A stretch of DNA of 64,000 nt from Stenotrophomonas maltophilia (lineage in GTDB: Bacteria > Pseudomonadota > Gammaproteobacteria > Xanthomonadales > Xanthomonadaceae): assembly GCF_003205835.1 (NCBI RefSeq), contig NZ_CP029773.1, positions 4,558,501 to 4,622,500 on the forward strand, read 5' to 3'. Below are positions 37,878 through 46,589 of the stretch, in pieces. The notes beneath the pieces were generated by a model. The model had not been told where the DNA came from and ran no database searches. It worked only from the letters and a program-made list of their open reading frames with translations. The first letter of the stretch is position 1; each line of letters starts with the position of its first letter. The translations under genes were made by a program, and so were the position numbers.

Positions 37878-37918
37878 AAAAAAGGGGACGGAGGGGATTA
37901 AGTCGTTTCTGCCACCTC
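37878..37918 (+). repeat. Small repeat with GGGGACGGAGGG core, copy 2
   Basis: AAAAAAGGGGACGGAGGGG then ATTAAGTCG and TGCCACC, matching the element at 22611-22651 in the other orientation. It begins 5 bp after the TonB-domain gene's stop. Confidence 0.7.
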
Positions 37919-37927
37919 CATGACGCC

Positions 37928-37950
37928 AAGGCCCGGTCCGTCCGGGCCTT
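37928..37950. terminator. Bidirectional terminator hairpin
   Basis: AAGGCCCGG-TCCGT-CCGGGCCTT, a perfect 9-bp stem, followed by GTCCGTTT. It sits between the converging TonB-domain gene and the 84-aa gene. Confidence 0.8.
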
Positions 37951-37957
37951 GTCCGTT

Positions 37958-38212
37958 TCAGGCCGCGCCATCAATCAGGCGCTGCAGGGCCGGATCGCGC
38001 GCGGCCAACACCTGGAACAGGCCCAGCGCATGCAGGCCGGGCAGCAACGCACGCAGGTCGGCTTCGGCAGTGGCGCGGGTGGCATCATCGCTGGCGGGAT
38101 CCTGCCAGGCACGGACGCTGGCCAGGAAGGCACCGACGCTGCCCTTGCGCACGGTGAGGCCATTTACCTGCACGTCGTTCTGATGGTCGGGAAGAATGTC
38201 CTGTGGCTGCAT
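37958..38212 (-). CDS. Small acidic protein, unknown, divergent from AraC regulator
   Basis: 84 aa from ATG 38212 (MQPQDILPDHQNDVQVNGLTVRKGSVGAF) with a GGAG ribosome-binding site. Mostly helical and soluble: AFLASVRAWQDPAS, then ALLPGLHALGLFQVLAARDPAL. No family recognised. The promoter is shared with the AraC-type gene 78 bp away on the other strand, so it is a likely regulatory target. Confidence 0.6.
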   Translation of the reverse strand: MQPQDILPDHQNDVQVNGLTVRKGSVGAFLASVRAWQDPASDDATRATAEADLRALLPGLHALGLFQVLAARDPALQRLIDGAA

Positions 38213-38289
38213 GGGGATGCGCTCCGTTGAAGTGGGCTCCAGTGTCGGAGCCCGGACGCGACGTTTCTGCCGTATAACTGCCAATCGAT

Positions 38290-39075
38290 ATGGCAGATCA
38301 GACATCCATCGTATTGATCGACCCGGCACTGGCCAATGCCAGCGACGGACCGGCGCTGCTGGCAGCCCAGCTACGCCTGCGCCGTCCGCGACGGACAGCC
38401 CGTCATCAGCACGCCCGTGGCCAGCTGCTGGGTGCACACCAGGGCCTGCTGCGGATCGAAGTGGGCGATCTGCACTGGCTGCTGCCGGCGGGGCATGTCG
38501 CCTGGATTCCACCCTTGCTGCCCCATGCACTGGCCAGCACCAGTGCGTTCGATGGCTGGAGCCTGTACTTCAGTGCGCCCGCCTGTGCCGATCTGCCAGC
38601 GACCCCTCGCATCTTCCAGGCCGATGCGTTGCTGCAGGCGAGCGTCATGCGCGCACTGCAATGGCCACACGCGGCACTGGATGCCGCACAGACGCGGCTG
38701 GCAGGAGTGATCGCCGATGAGATTGCCGCCAGCACGCCTCTGCCGCTTGCCCTGCCGCAACCGCGTGACCGGCGACTGCAGAAGATTGCCGCCGCACTGG
38801 CGCGCGCACCGCACGACAACCGCAGCATCGAGGACTGGGCCACCCGCACCGGTCTGTCCAGCCGCAGTCTCGCCCGCCACTGGCTGGCCGAGACCCAGAT
38901 GACGCTGAGCCAGTGGCGGCAACGCCTGCGGGTGCTGCTGGCACTGCCACGCCTGCTGTCCGGCGAGCCGGTGATCAGCGTCGCGCTGTCGATGGGCTAC
39001 GACACACCCAGTGCCTTCATCGCCGTGTTCAAGCGCGAGATGAGGGTGACGCCTGCGCGGTATGCCGGCGGATGA
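38290..39075 (+). CDS. AraC-family transcriptional regulator
   Basis: 261 aa. An N-terminal cupin-like sensor domain (RTARHQHARGQLLGAHQGLLRIE ... LLPAGHVAWIPPLLPH) is followed by the C-terminal pair of helix-turn-helix motifs: SIEDWATRTGLSSRSLARHWLAETQ and ISVALSMGYDTPSAFIAVFKREMRVTPARY. The layout is of the AraC subgroup with a short cupin sensor. Divergent from the 84-aa gene. Inducer unknown. Confidence 0.9.
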   Translation: MADQTSIVLIDPALANASDGPALLAAQLRLRRPRRTARHQHARGQLLGAHQGLLRIEVGDLHWLLPAGHVAWIPPLLPHALASTSAFDGWSLYFSAPACADLPATPRIFQADALLQASVMRALQWPHAALDAAQTRLAGVIADEIAASTPLPLALPQPRDRRLQKIAAALARAPHDNRSIEDWATRTGLSSRSLARHWLAETQMTLSQWRQRLRVLLALPRLLSGEPVISVALSMGYDTPSAFIAVFKREMRVTPARYAGG

Positions 39076-39142
39076 CGCATTCAACGCTCCCGCTGTCTAC
39101 CCTCGCGACCTAAGCTACTTTCCAAACTCAGGAGGAGAACCG

Positions 39143-39571
39143 ATGAAGTACGACGACGCCAGCTGGCATTCCGGGGGTGACTTCCCTTCGGATCTTCCGG
39201 CTGAGGCCGGTGCCACTCACATCGGCATGTACCTGGCATGGCTGCTGTTACAGGGCATGGCAAGCGAAGAGCTCGCCGAGGACGCAGAAGAAGACCTGCA
39301 GGCGCTGCGGGAACGTAGTACGACGCCAGGCCTGCTCCTGCTTCAATGCAGCGACGGCAAATTCGTCGATGACCTGATCAGTGATGAAGCCAACGCGTTC
39401 ACTGCTGCGTACTACGACCTCGAAAATGGCCAGTATCTCAAAGACTATGAGGAACAGCTGGGGGCCGAGGTCCCGTCGCTGTACCACGTCGCCGATACCT
39501 GGGAAAACTTTGATCGATTGGCACCGGTGATCGCCCAACGCTTCGCCGCTTGGCAGGCAACGCAATCCTGA
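39143..39571 (+). CDS. Conserved hypothetical protein (DUF7832-like)
   Basis: 142 aa soluble acidic protein starting MKYDDASWHSGGDFPSDLPAEAGATHIGMYLAWLLLQG after a strong GGAGGA ribosome-binding site at about 39131. The WHSGGDFP and GATHIGMYLAWLLL segments are how the family is recognised (my recollection of the DUF7832 group). Related proteins occur singly and are often thought of as immunity-like. No toxin gene is adjacent. Followed by a strong terminator. Confidence 0.65.
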   Translation: MKYDDASWHSGGDFPSDLPAEAGATHIGMYLAWLLLQGMASEELAEDAEEDLQALRERSTTPGLLLLQCSDGKFVDDLISDEANAFTAAYYDLENGQYLKDYEEQLGAEVPSLYHVADTWENFDRLAPVIAQRFAAWQATQS

Positions 39572-39578
39572 AAACAAC

Positions 39579-39606
39579 GAGGCCCGGAATGACCGGGCCT
39601 CGTTTC
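39579..39606. terminator. Rho-independent terminator
   Basis: GAGGCCCGG-AATGA-CCGGGCCTC followed by GTTT, with AAAACAAC on the other side, so it can work in both directions between the converging DUF7832-like and natB genes. Confidence 0.88.
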
Positions 39607-39643
39607 AAATCCGCCGGGCATGGCCCGGCGCTACCAGTGGCGG

Positions 39644-40828
39644 TCAGCCGGAGATCGCCAGACGCTCGTTGTGGTAACGGCGCACGGCGGCGAACCACAG
39701 CAGTGCGGCCAGGCCGAGGCTGGCACCGAGATAGATGGCCCAGACCGACGGCGTGATGGTCTCGTGGCGGATCACCTTCAACAGCATCTGGTTTTGCGAC
39801 AGGAACGGCACGGCGTACTGCCACAGCTCGCTCTTCAGCGGATAGGCCACCAGCGCGTAGCCGGGCATCATCGGCAGCAGCATCAGCCAGGTCATGTGGC
39901 TCTGCGCTTCCTTCATGCTCTTGGCCGCCGCCGACAGGAAGGTCAGCAGCGAGGTGCCGATCATCAGCATCGGCAGCATCACCAGCAGCATCTGCAGCAT
40001 CGAGGCGACGTTCATGTTGAACTGGCGGCCGATGTTGCCGGGCGCGATCTGTGCGCTCACCTTGAACGCCACCAGGGTCAGCAGCAGCGATACGAACCCG
40101 ACCACGCAGGCAGCCGCGATCTTGCCGCTGACGATCGCGCTGCGCGAGCCGGGCGTGGCCAGCAGCGGTTCCAGTGACTGCCGCTCGCGCTCGCCGGCGG
40201 TGGCATCCATCACCAGATAGGCGCCGCCGATGAACGAGGTCAGCGTGAGCAGCACCGGCAGCAGCATCGACAGGATCATGCCGCGCTTGGCTTCGGCACT
40301 GGCCAGGTCCTGGCGTGCCACGTCCAGCGGCCGCGCCACCTGTGCGTCGATGCCGCGCGCCATCAATCGCAGTGCCCCCACCTGGCCGTTGTAGGTGGCC
40401 AGTGCCGCCTCCAGACGTGCGCTGGGCACTTCGGCGGCACGACGGGTACTGTCCTTGATCACCTCCACCAGCGCCGGCTTGCCATCGGCCCAGTCCTTGC
40501 CGAAGTCATCGCTGATGCGCAGCGCCACGTCGATCTCCTGGCTGCGGATGGCCTCGGCCAGGTCCTTCGGTGCAGGTGCGGTGTTCAGCCCCTGCGCGGC
40601 GAGGAAACGCACCAGGTTGGGGGCGTTCTCCGCACCGATGGTCGGAATCTGCAGCGGCTGCTCGATCTGGGTGCGTACCCGGCTCTCGGCCAGCTTGCCC
40701 ATGCCCAGCAGCAGCACCGGGTACAGCAGCGGCCCGAACAGCAGGGTCAGCAGCAGCGTGCGGCGATCACGGGAAAGGTCGCGCAGTTCCTTGCGCATCA
40801 CCGTCATCAGGGTCGACATCATGCTCAT
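39644..40828 (-). CDS. ABC-2 type export permease (NatB-like)
   Basis: 394 aa with the NatB/ABC-2 layout: N-terminal helix (RTLLLTLLFGPLLYPVLLLG), a large external domain of about 130 residues, then a five- to six-helix block (GMILSMLLPVLLTLTSFIGGAYLVMDATAGERERQSLEPLLATP). The segment TAGERERQSLEPLLATP is the coupling motif typical of NatB permeases. Start overlaps the natA stop (ATGA), so the permease and ATPase are coupled. Substrate not determined; family members export sodium, peptides or lipids. Confidence 0.87.
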   Translation of the reverse strand: MSMMSTLMTVMRKELRDLSRDRRTLLLTLLFGPLLYPVLLLGMGKLAESRVRTQIEQPLQIPTIGAENAPNLVRFLAAQGLNTAPAPKDLAEAIRSQEIDVALRISDDFGKDWADGKPALVEVIKDSTRRAAEVPSARLEAALATYNGQVGALRLMARGIDAQVARPLDVARQDLASAEAKRGMILSMLLPVLLTLTSFIGGAYLVMDATAGERERQSLEPLLATPGSRSAIVSGKIAAACVVGFVSLLLTLVAFKVSAQIAPGNIGRQFNMNVASMLQMLLVMLPMLMIGTSLLTFLSAAAKSMKEAQSHMTWLMLLPMMPGYALVAYPLKSELWQYAVPFLSQNQMLLKVIRHETITPSVWAIYLGASLGLAALLWFAAVRRYHNERLAISG

Positions 40829-41571
40829 GCGTGCAGGCCCTCTTCGCTGCCGATCAGTTTCACGAACGCGTCTTCCAGGTTGGATTCGCTGGCTTGCGCA
40901 CGCAGTTCATCGGCGCTGCCGGCCGCCATCACCGTGCCCTTGGCGATGATCACGATGTGATCGCACAGCGCGGCCACCTCCTGCATGATGTGGCTGGACA
41001 GGATCACGCAGCGGCCCTCTTCGCGCAGGCCCAGCAGGAAGCGGCGCAGTGCGCGCGTGGTCATCACGTCCAGGCCGTTGGTCGGCTCATCCAGAATGAC
41101 GTTGCGCGGGTCGTGCACCAGCGCGCGGGCGATCGCGGTCTTGGTGCGCTGGCCCTGCGAGAAGCCATCGGTCTGGCGGTCGAGGATGTCACCCATGTCC
41201 AGGGCATGCGACAGCACCTCGATGCGTTCGCGGATGCGCTCGGCCGACAGGCCATGCAGCTCGCCGAAGTAGGCGATGTTCTCGCGCGCGGTCAGGCGCT
41301 TGTAGACGCCACGCGCATCGGGCAGCACGCCAAGGTGGCGGCGTACTTCCACCGGATTGCGTGCGGCATCGACACCATCGACGCTGATGCTGCCCTGGTC
41401 CGGGGTCATCAGCGTGTACAGCATGCGCATGGTAGTGGTCTTGCCGGCACCATTGGGGCCCAGCAGGCCGGTGATGCGGCCGTCCTCGGCGCGGAAGCCG
41501 ACGTTGGAGACCGCCTGGATGCGGCCGGTGCGGGTGTCGAAAGCCTTGTGCAGGTTGTCGGCGACGATCAT
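40825..41571 (-). CDS. ABC transporter ATPase (NatA-like)
   Basis: 248 aa from ATG 41571 (MIVADNLHKAFDTRTGRIQAV); ATG 41580 adds three residues. Walker A GPNGAGKTTT, Walker B ARALVHDPRNVILDEPTNGLD and the H-loop His in LSSHIMQEV are intact. The signature motif is FSQGQ instead of the standard LSGGQ, a pattern seen in NatA relatives. The start overlaps the stop of the upstream alpha/beta-hydrolase gene by 4 bp, so hydrolase, ATPase and permease form one transcript. Exporter substrate unknown. Confidence 0.9.
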   Translation of the reverse strand: MIVADNLHKAFDTRTGRIQAVSNVGFRAEDGRITGLLGPNGAGKTTTMRMLYTLMTPDQGSISVDGVDAARNPVEVRRHLGVLPDARGVYKRLTARENIAYFGELHGLSAERIRERIEVLSHALDMGDILDRQTDGFSQGQRTKTAIARALVHDPRNVILDEPTNGLDVMTTRALRRFLLGLREEGRCVILSSHIMQEVAALCDHIVIIAKGTVMAAGSADELRAQASESNLEDAFVKLIGSEEGLHA

Positions 41572-43094
41572 GGTTCCCATCCGTTGAACGAGGTGAACGC
41601 CGGCACGTAGCTCAGCGTGTCCAGGCAGCCGGCATCCAGCGCCTTGGCATCGGTCTTGTCGATGAACTGGCCGAGCAGGCGCGGCATGCAGCCGGCACTC
41701 AGCGTGCCGTGGCCCTGGCCGCGGGCGACCAGCGCGCGGCCATTGGGCAGGCCCTTGAGGACCTGTTCGGCATAGCGTGGTGGCGTCACCGGGTCGAGTT
41801 CACCGGACAGCAGCAGCGCCGGTGCGTCGCTGCGCAGCGGCACGGCATTGGCCGCTGGCGCCGGCTGGTGCGGCCATACCGGGCAGGCCGCGAAGAAGGC
41901 ACTGGCCACGTCGTTGCCGAACAGTCGCTCCGGGTCCTCGGCCGGCGCCTTGTAGCGCGGCGCATCCTCGCTGCAGATCACCGACCACTGCATGCCTCGG
42001 TTGATCTGGAAATCCATGCTGCGGTTCGCGCCGCGTGCCAGCGATGCCAGCGGTGCATAGCGACCCTGTGCGGCCTCATCGAGGACCAGCGGCAGCAGCG
42101 AGGAATACTGCGGCACGTAGGAAAACGCGAACGCCAGGCCGACCACGCTGTCCGGGGTCAGTACGTCTTTCCGGATGTCGTAGGTGCCGGGGTCGCGGTA
42201 CTCGACCGAGACCGGCGCACGGCGCAGGGTCTCGACCACGCTGCGCAGCTGCGCGCGGGTGTCGGTCGGGAAGCGTTTGCTGCAGGCGGCATCCTTGCGG
42301 CACTGCGCCGACTGCAGGGCGATCGCATCCTCGAACGTCGTGGCGAAGTCGCCGCCCACCACCAGTTCATTGGGCACTACGCCATCGATGACGATGCTGC
42401 GGGTGTGCTGCGGATAGGCACCGGCATAGCGCTGGGCCACGCGGGTACCGTAGGAGCCGCCGACCAGGTTGATCCGGTCCACGCCCAAGGCCTGGCGTAC
42501 CGCATCCAGGTCGGCGATGGCTTCGGTGGTCGTGTAGAAGCGGGCATCGGCACGCCCCTGCAGCGAGGCCGCGCAGCGCTGCGCGTAGTCGCGCAGCGAC
42601 GCCTCGGTGGGAGCGGCGTCCTCGTCCATCTGCAGGTCCTTGCCGTCCGCGCCGAGGCAGCTGAGCGGGTTGGAGCCACCGGTACCCCGCTGGTCGACAA
42701 GGAAGATGTCGCGCTGCTTGCGCACCTGGCGCAGCGCGGTATCGACGATGACCGCCACTTCGCTGGCCGCCTGGCCGGGGCCACCGGCCAGGAAGAACAC
42801 CGGATCGGGCTGGCTGGAGCCGCTGCTGCCCGATTCCAGCCAGGCGATGCGCAGGCCAATGCGTCGGCCATCGGGCTGGGCCCGGTCTTCCGGCACCTGC
42901 AGGGTGGCGCACTGCGCTTCCACGTTGGCGCTGGCGCCTTCGGTGGACAGCGTGCAGGGCTGGAAGTCGATCGTGCCGAAACGGCGGCTGGGTGCATCGC
43001 TGGCGCTTTCGGCGCCGGGTGACGGTGACTGGCTGCAACCGGCAAGCATCAGGCTGGCCAACGCTGCGGCCAACGCGAGGTGGTGTCTTTGCAT
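41568..43094 (-). CDS. Exported alpha/beta-hydrolase (TAP-like peptidase)
   Basis: 508-aa lipoprotein: signal LALAAALASLMLAGCSQSP with Cys near residue 20. Tripeptidyl-aminopeptidase-type hydrolase: oxyanion segment PVFFLAGGPGQAAS, nucleophile elbow NLVGGSYGTRVAQ, Asp in LLLSGELDPVTPP, His in ARGQGHGTLS. The TAP-like C-terminal domain follows. It could trim peptides in the periplasm. Translationally coupled to the NatAB-type exporter genes after it, which may mean exporter and enzyme act on the same substrate. Confidence 0.85.
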   Translation of the reverse strand: MQRHHLALAAALASLMLAGCSQSPSPGAESASDAPSRRFGTIDFQPCTLSTEGASANVEAQCATLQVPEDRAQPDGRRIGLRIAWLESGSSGSSQPDPVFFLAGGPGQAASEVAVIVDTALRQVRKQRDIFLVDQRGTGGSNPLSCLGADGKDLQMDEDAAPTEASLRDYAQRCAASLQGRADARFYTTTEAIADLDAVRQALGVDRINLVGGSYGTRVAQRYAGAYPQHTRSIVIDGVVPNELVVGGDFATTFEDAIALQSAQCRKDAACSKRFPTDTRAQLRSVVETLRRAPVSVEYRDPGTYDIRKDVLTPDSVVGLAFAFSYVPQYSSLLPLVLDEAAQGRYAPLASLARGANRSMDFQINRGMQWSVICSEDAPRYKAPAEDPERLFGNDVASAFFAACPVWPHQPAPAANAVPLRSDAPALLLSGELDPVTPPRYAEQVLKGLPNGRALVARGQGHGTLSAGCMPRLLGQFIDKTDAKALDAGCLDTLSYVPAFTSFNGWEP

Positions 43095-43162
43095 CGTGCT
43101 CGTTTCCCCTGGAGGACGTTCCTGGCAACCACGACGGGCTGCCGCGGAAGATGTGACTCAAC

Positions 43163-44365
43163 TTACACGGGCACGGCGTCGTCGGCGATGGGCAGACGCG
43201 AAATCTCCGCCGGCGTGGCGCAGGCCAGGCGGTCGCGGCCTGCGGCCTTGGCCCGGTACAGCGCCGCATCCGCCGCTGCCAGCAGCGTGGACAGGTCGCC
43301 GTGGCCGTCGTCCATGGCCAGGCCGATGCTGGCGGTGACCGTCACCGGCCCGGTACCCAGCCGCGCCGGCTTCTGCTGCAGAGCGGTACGGATCGCCGCG
43401 GCCCACGCCATCGCTTCACCCTGTGTGCTGCCGGCCAGCACCAGCACGAACTCCTCGCCACCGTAGCGGCCCAGCAGCGTGTCGTGGCCCTGCAAACCGT
43501 GCTGCAGCAGCGCAGCGAAGTGACGCAGTACCTGGTCACCGGCCAGGTGGCCCCAGCGGTCGTTGATCTGCTTGAAGTGGTCGACATCGACCAGCAGCAG
43601 GGCCAGCGGACGGCCCTGCCGGCGCGACCGCTGCAACTGCACCTGGCCATCGGCCAGCACCGCGCTGCGGTTGAGCAGGCCGGTCAGGCCATCGGTGCGC
43701 GCGGCATGCCGCAGATCGACCAGCATGCGCTCGACCAGCAGCAGCACCATCGCGAAACATCGCGCCAGTTCCAGCATTACCCCGGCGATGTAGGTGGCGA
43801 ACATCGGCGATCCGGTGCGCATGATGTCCTCGCCTGCATCCGGTGCCACCGGCAGCAACAGGCGCACGGCATACAGCGCGGCTTCGGCCAGGAACACCGC
43901 CGCCGCCAACCGGCAGCTGGTGCGCTGCTGCACCGGCGCATGGCGCAGCAGCAACCAGGCGATCCAGCCATCGACGATCAGCGCGAACACACTGAATACC
44001 TGCAGGCGCAGGTGCAGGTTCGGCCAGAGCACCAGGAACGCGAAGATGCAGGCCATGAACGCCGCCGCGATCAGCAGCGGCCGCCACAGCGGCAGCGGCT
44101 GCTCCAGGTGCAGTGCCACCCCGCGCAGCATCATCAGGCCACAACCGGCCATCGCCGCGTTGCCTGCCAGCACGGCCGGGGCCAGCGGCAGATAGGGCCG
44201 CAGTGCCAGCAGGGTCACGCCCAGGGTCAGCAGCCACAGGCTGATGGTCCACTGGCGCAGCACCGGTTGCCCGCGCAGCACGACCAGCAGCAGCGAGAAC
44301 CCCACGGCGATGCCGATGCAGAGCAGGAAGCCAAGCACGGTGATGGTGGGGAAATCCAGGGACAT
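43163..44365 (-). CDS. Membrane-bound diguanylate cyclase (GGDEF)
   Basis: 400 aa. Six to seven N-terminal helices (about residues 1-190, MSLDFPTITVLGFLLCIGIAVGFSLLL) form a sensor of unknown ligand. The GGDEF domain (about 225-385) begins DGLTGLLNRSA and has the metal-binding VDVDHFKQINDRWGH and active-site YGGEEF, so it should make cyclic di-GMP. The inhibitory RxxD site expected a few residues before GGEEF reads QGHD, so it appears absent. No EAL domain. Divergent from the DUF1203 gene. Confidence 0.9.
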   Translation of the reverse strand: MSLDFPTITVLGFLLCIGIAVGFSLLLVVLRGQPVLRQWTISLWLLTLGVTLLALRPYLPLAPAVLAGNAAMAGCGLMMLRGVALHLEQPLPLWRPLLIAAAFMACIFAFLVLWPNLHLRLQVFSVFALIVDGWIAWLLLRHAPVQQRTSCRLAAAVFLAEAALYAVRLLLPVAPDAGEDIMRTGSPMFATYIAGVMLELARCFAMVLLLVERMLVDLRHAARTDGLTGLLNRSAVLADGQVQLQRSRRQGRPLALLLVDVDHFKQINDRWGHLAGDQVLRHFAALLQHGLQGHDTLLGRYGGEEFVLVLAGSTQGEAMAWAAAIRTALQQKPARLGTGPVTVTASIGLAMDDGHGDLSTLLAAADAALYRAKAAGRDRLACATPAEISRLPIADDAVPV

Positions 44366-44519
44366 GCGGCGCTCGTCGGCCGGGGCGGCGCGCGCATCTT
44401 AGCGCCTTGTGGTGCAGTCGCCATGGCGCTGTCCGGCCCGGCGTGATGCGAGGTCGGAAAACGGCGAGCATCCCCGCCGATGCCCACGCAGACTCCGCGG
44501 GAAACCAAAGGAGACGCTC

Positions 44520-45005
44520 ATGCATGCGTGGTACCTCGGTGGCCTGGACCATCGCCCCTTCCAGCACCTGTTCGAGAAAAGCGAGCGCGAACTCGCCGCG
44601 CTGGGCATCCAGCGTCGCTGGGCCGGCGAAAATGCCGGCAATCCCTGCCGGATCAGCCTGAGCGATCCACCCAGCGGCAGCGAGCTGCTCCTGCTGTCCC
44701 ATGTGCACCTGCCCCTGCATTCCCCGTATCACGCCTCCGGTCCGATTTTCGTGCAGCGCGGCGTGACCCGATGCGTGCTGCCGCCGGGTGAGGTACCCGC
44801 CTATGTACAGCGCCGTGCGATCTCGTTGCGCGCCTATGACCAGGCTGCATTGATGCTGGCCGCAGAGATCAGCGCGGGCACTGATGCTGCCGCCCGGCTG
44901 GACGCGCTGTTTGCCGACCCTGCCGTGGCCTTCGTGCAGCTGCACAACGCGGTCCACGGCTGCTTCTCGTGCCAGGCCGATCGGGTGGGTATGCCGGCGA
45001 CGTAG
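44520..45005 (+). CDS. DUF1203-family protein
   Basis: 161 aa from ATG 44520 (MHAWYLGGLDHRPFQHLF), with ribosome-binding site AAAGGAG. The DUF1203 marks are GNPCRISLSDPPSGSELLLLSH near the middle, YHASGPIFVQRG and the His/Cys-rich end QLHNAVHGCFSCQADRVG. Function unknown in the family. Soluble. No operon partner; divergent from the diguanylate cyclase. Confidence 0.82.
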   Translation: MHAWYLGGLDHRPFQHLFEKSERELAALGIQRRWAGENAGNPCRISLSDPPSGSELLLLSHVHLPLHSPYHASGPIFVQRGVTRCVLPPGEVPAYVQRRAISLRAYDQAALMLAAEISAGTDAAARLDALFADPAVAFVQLHNAVHGCFSCQADRVGMPAT

Positions 45006-45238
45006 CAGGATCTCCACGACGTGATCGATGCCACGCTGATCCCGTGACCGCCAACGCATCCGTTCAGCCCCACGTGAAGCCTGCGGGAAGGGCTTCACAC
45101 CCCCAGTCACGGATCGGCGCTTCGGTGGTTCCGCCCCTTGCATCGCGACTCGATACTCGCCGTGGTGCCGCCGAAAGTCCGCCGTGCAGCGCAGCTCCTG
45201 CGGTCACCGTTCCCTTTCGACGACCACAAGGATGCGCC

Positions 45239-46411
45239 ATGTCATTCCGATCCACACCGCTGTTGCTGGCCACCTCGTTCGCCGCTGCGGGCCTGTGCCT
45301 GGCCGGCAACGCATTCGCCCACGGCACCATGACCACGCCGGTCAGCCGCGTCTATGCCTGTTTCCAGGGCAATCCGGAGAACCCGACCAACCCGGCCTGC
45401 GCCGCCGCGAAAGCGGTGGGCGGTTCGCAGGCGTTCTACGACTGGAATGGCATCAACCAGGCCAATGCCAACGGCAACCACCAGGCCGTGGTGCCCGACG
45501 GCAAGCTGTGCAGCGGCAATAACCCGACCTTCCGCGGGCTGGATGTAAACCGCAGCGACTGGCAGACCACACCGATCCAGCCAGACGCCAACGGCAAGTT
45601 CACCTTCGTGTTCAAGGCGACCGCACCGCACGCCACGCGCGACTGGCGCTTCTTCGTCACCCGCGACGGCTGGCAACCGGGCAGCCCGCTGCGCTGGGCC
45701 GACCTGCAGGAGTTCTGCACGCTGGGCAACACGCCGCTGTCGGCCGATGGCACCTACAAGCTGCAATGCACGCTGCCACAGCGCAGCGGCCAGCATGTGA
45801 TCTACAACACCTGGCAGCGCTCGGATTCGACCGAGGCGTTCTACACCTGCATGGACGTGCGCTTTGAAGGAGGCGGTGGCAGCACCCCGCCCGCAGCGCA
45901 GTGGCAGGATGCCGGCCCGGTCACCGCGCGCGGCGAGCTACCGGTCGGCACCACCCTGGCGTTGCGCGTGTTCAACGCCAACGGCAATGATGTCGAACGC
46001 GTGGAAGCGACCCTCGCCAGTGGCCAGACCGCGGCCGCACAGTGGCCGTTGGCGCTGGCCCGCAAGGTCAATGCCAGCGCCCAGCACGCACGCGTGGGCG
46101 TGCTCAACAACGGCGTGATCACACCGACGGCCTCGGCCACCGCCAACCGCGTGTACCTGAAGGATGGCAACCGCTTCCAGCTCGATACCCAGGTGCCCGA
46201 CCCCGGCACGCCATCACCGGGCGGTGATTTCGACCACGTGTATCCCGCCGGTATCGGCAGCTACGTGCCGGGCCAGACCGTGGTGAAGGGCGGCGACGGC
46301 AAGCTGTATGCCTGCCGCCCGTTCCCGGAAGGTGCATGGTGCAACGTCAACGCCGAAGCCTATCGGCCGGGTGCCGGCGCGGCTTGGCGTGATGCGTGGA
46401 TCGCGTACTGA
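45239..46411 (+). CDS. Lytic polysaccharide monooxygenase, AA10 type, first of two
   Basis: 390 aa: signal peptide ending NAFA, so the mature chain starts with His28 in HGTMTTPVSR, the first residue of the copper histidine brace. The second brace His is probably His131 in TAPHATRDWR. AA10 domain to about residue 215 (ending AFYTCMDVRFEGGGG), then a GbpA-type middle domain, and a C-terminal chitin-binding-like module (YVPGQTVVKGGDGKLYACRPFPEGAWC). Such enzymes cut crystalline chitin oxidatively outside the cell after type II secretion. A paralogue follows 178 bp downstream. Confidence 0.93.
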   Translation: MSFRSTPLLLATSFAAAGLCLAGNAFAHGTMTTPVSRVYACFQGNPENPTNPACAAAKAVGGSQAFYDWNGINQANANGNHQAVVPDGKLCSGNNPTFRGLDVNRSDWQTTPIQPDANGKFTFVFKATAPHATRDWRFFVTRDGWQPGSPLRWADLQEFCTLGNTPLSADGTYKLQCTLPQRSGQHVIYNTWQRSDSTEAFYTCMDVRFEGGGGSTPPAAQWQDAGPVTARGELPVGTTLALRVFNANGNDVERVEATLASGQTAAAQWPLALARKVNASAQHARVGVLNNGVITPTASATANRVYLKDGNRFQLDTQVPDPGTPSPGGDFDHVYPAGIGSYVPGQTVVKGGDGKLYACRPFPEGAWCNVNAEAYRPGAGAAWRDAWIAY

Positions 46412-46420
46412 GGCAGTGAT

Positions 46421-46453
46421 GCGGAAGGCGGTGCACAGTGCGCCGCCTTCTGC
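46421..46453 (+). terminator. Hairpin after first LPMO gene
   Basis: GCGGAAGGCGG pairs with CCGCCTTCTGC (one G-T pair) over an 11-base loop. No T run, so a terminator or transcript-stabilising end. Confidence 0.6.
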
Positions 46454-46589
46454 CTGGAGTGCGGCACAGTGAGCACCGTGTTGCAGATCGATCACCGCCT
46501 TCATCGATTTCAAACTTGTCCGATGTTGCCGACGGCCCTGCATGTGAAGACTGCGCGAGGTTTCCCACACTTCGCAAAGGAGTTCCTGC

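Noticed and set aside
38212..38530. N-terminal extension of the 84-aa protein up to 38530
   Set aside because: The extension runs antisense into the AraC gene and is Arg/Ala/Gly-rich without a ribosome site; ATG 38212 has a GGAG site.
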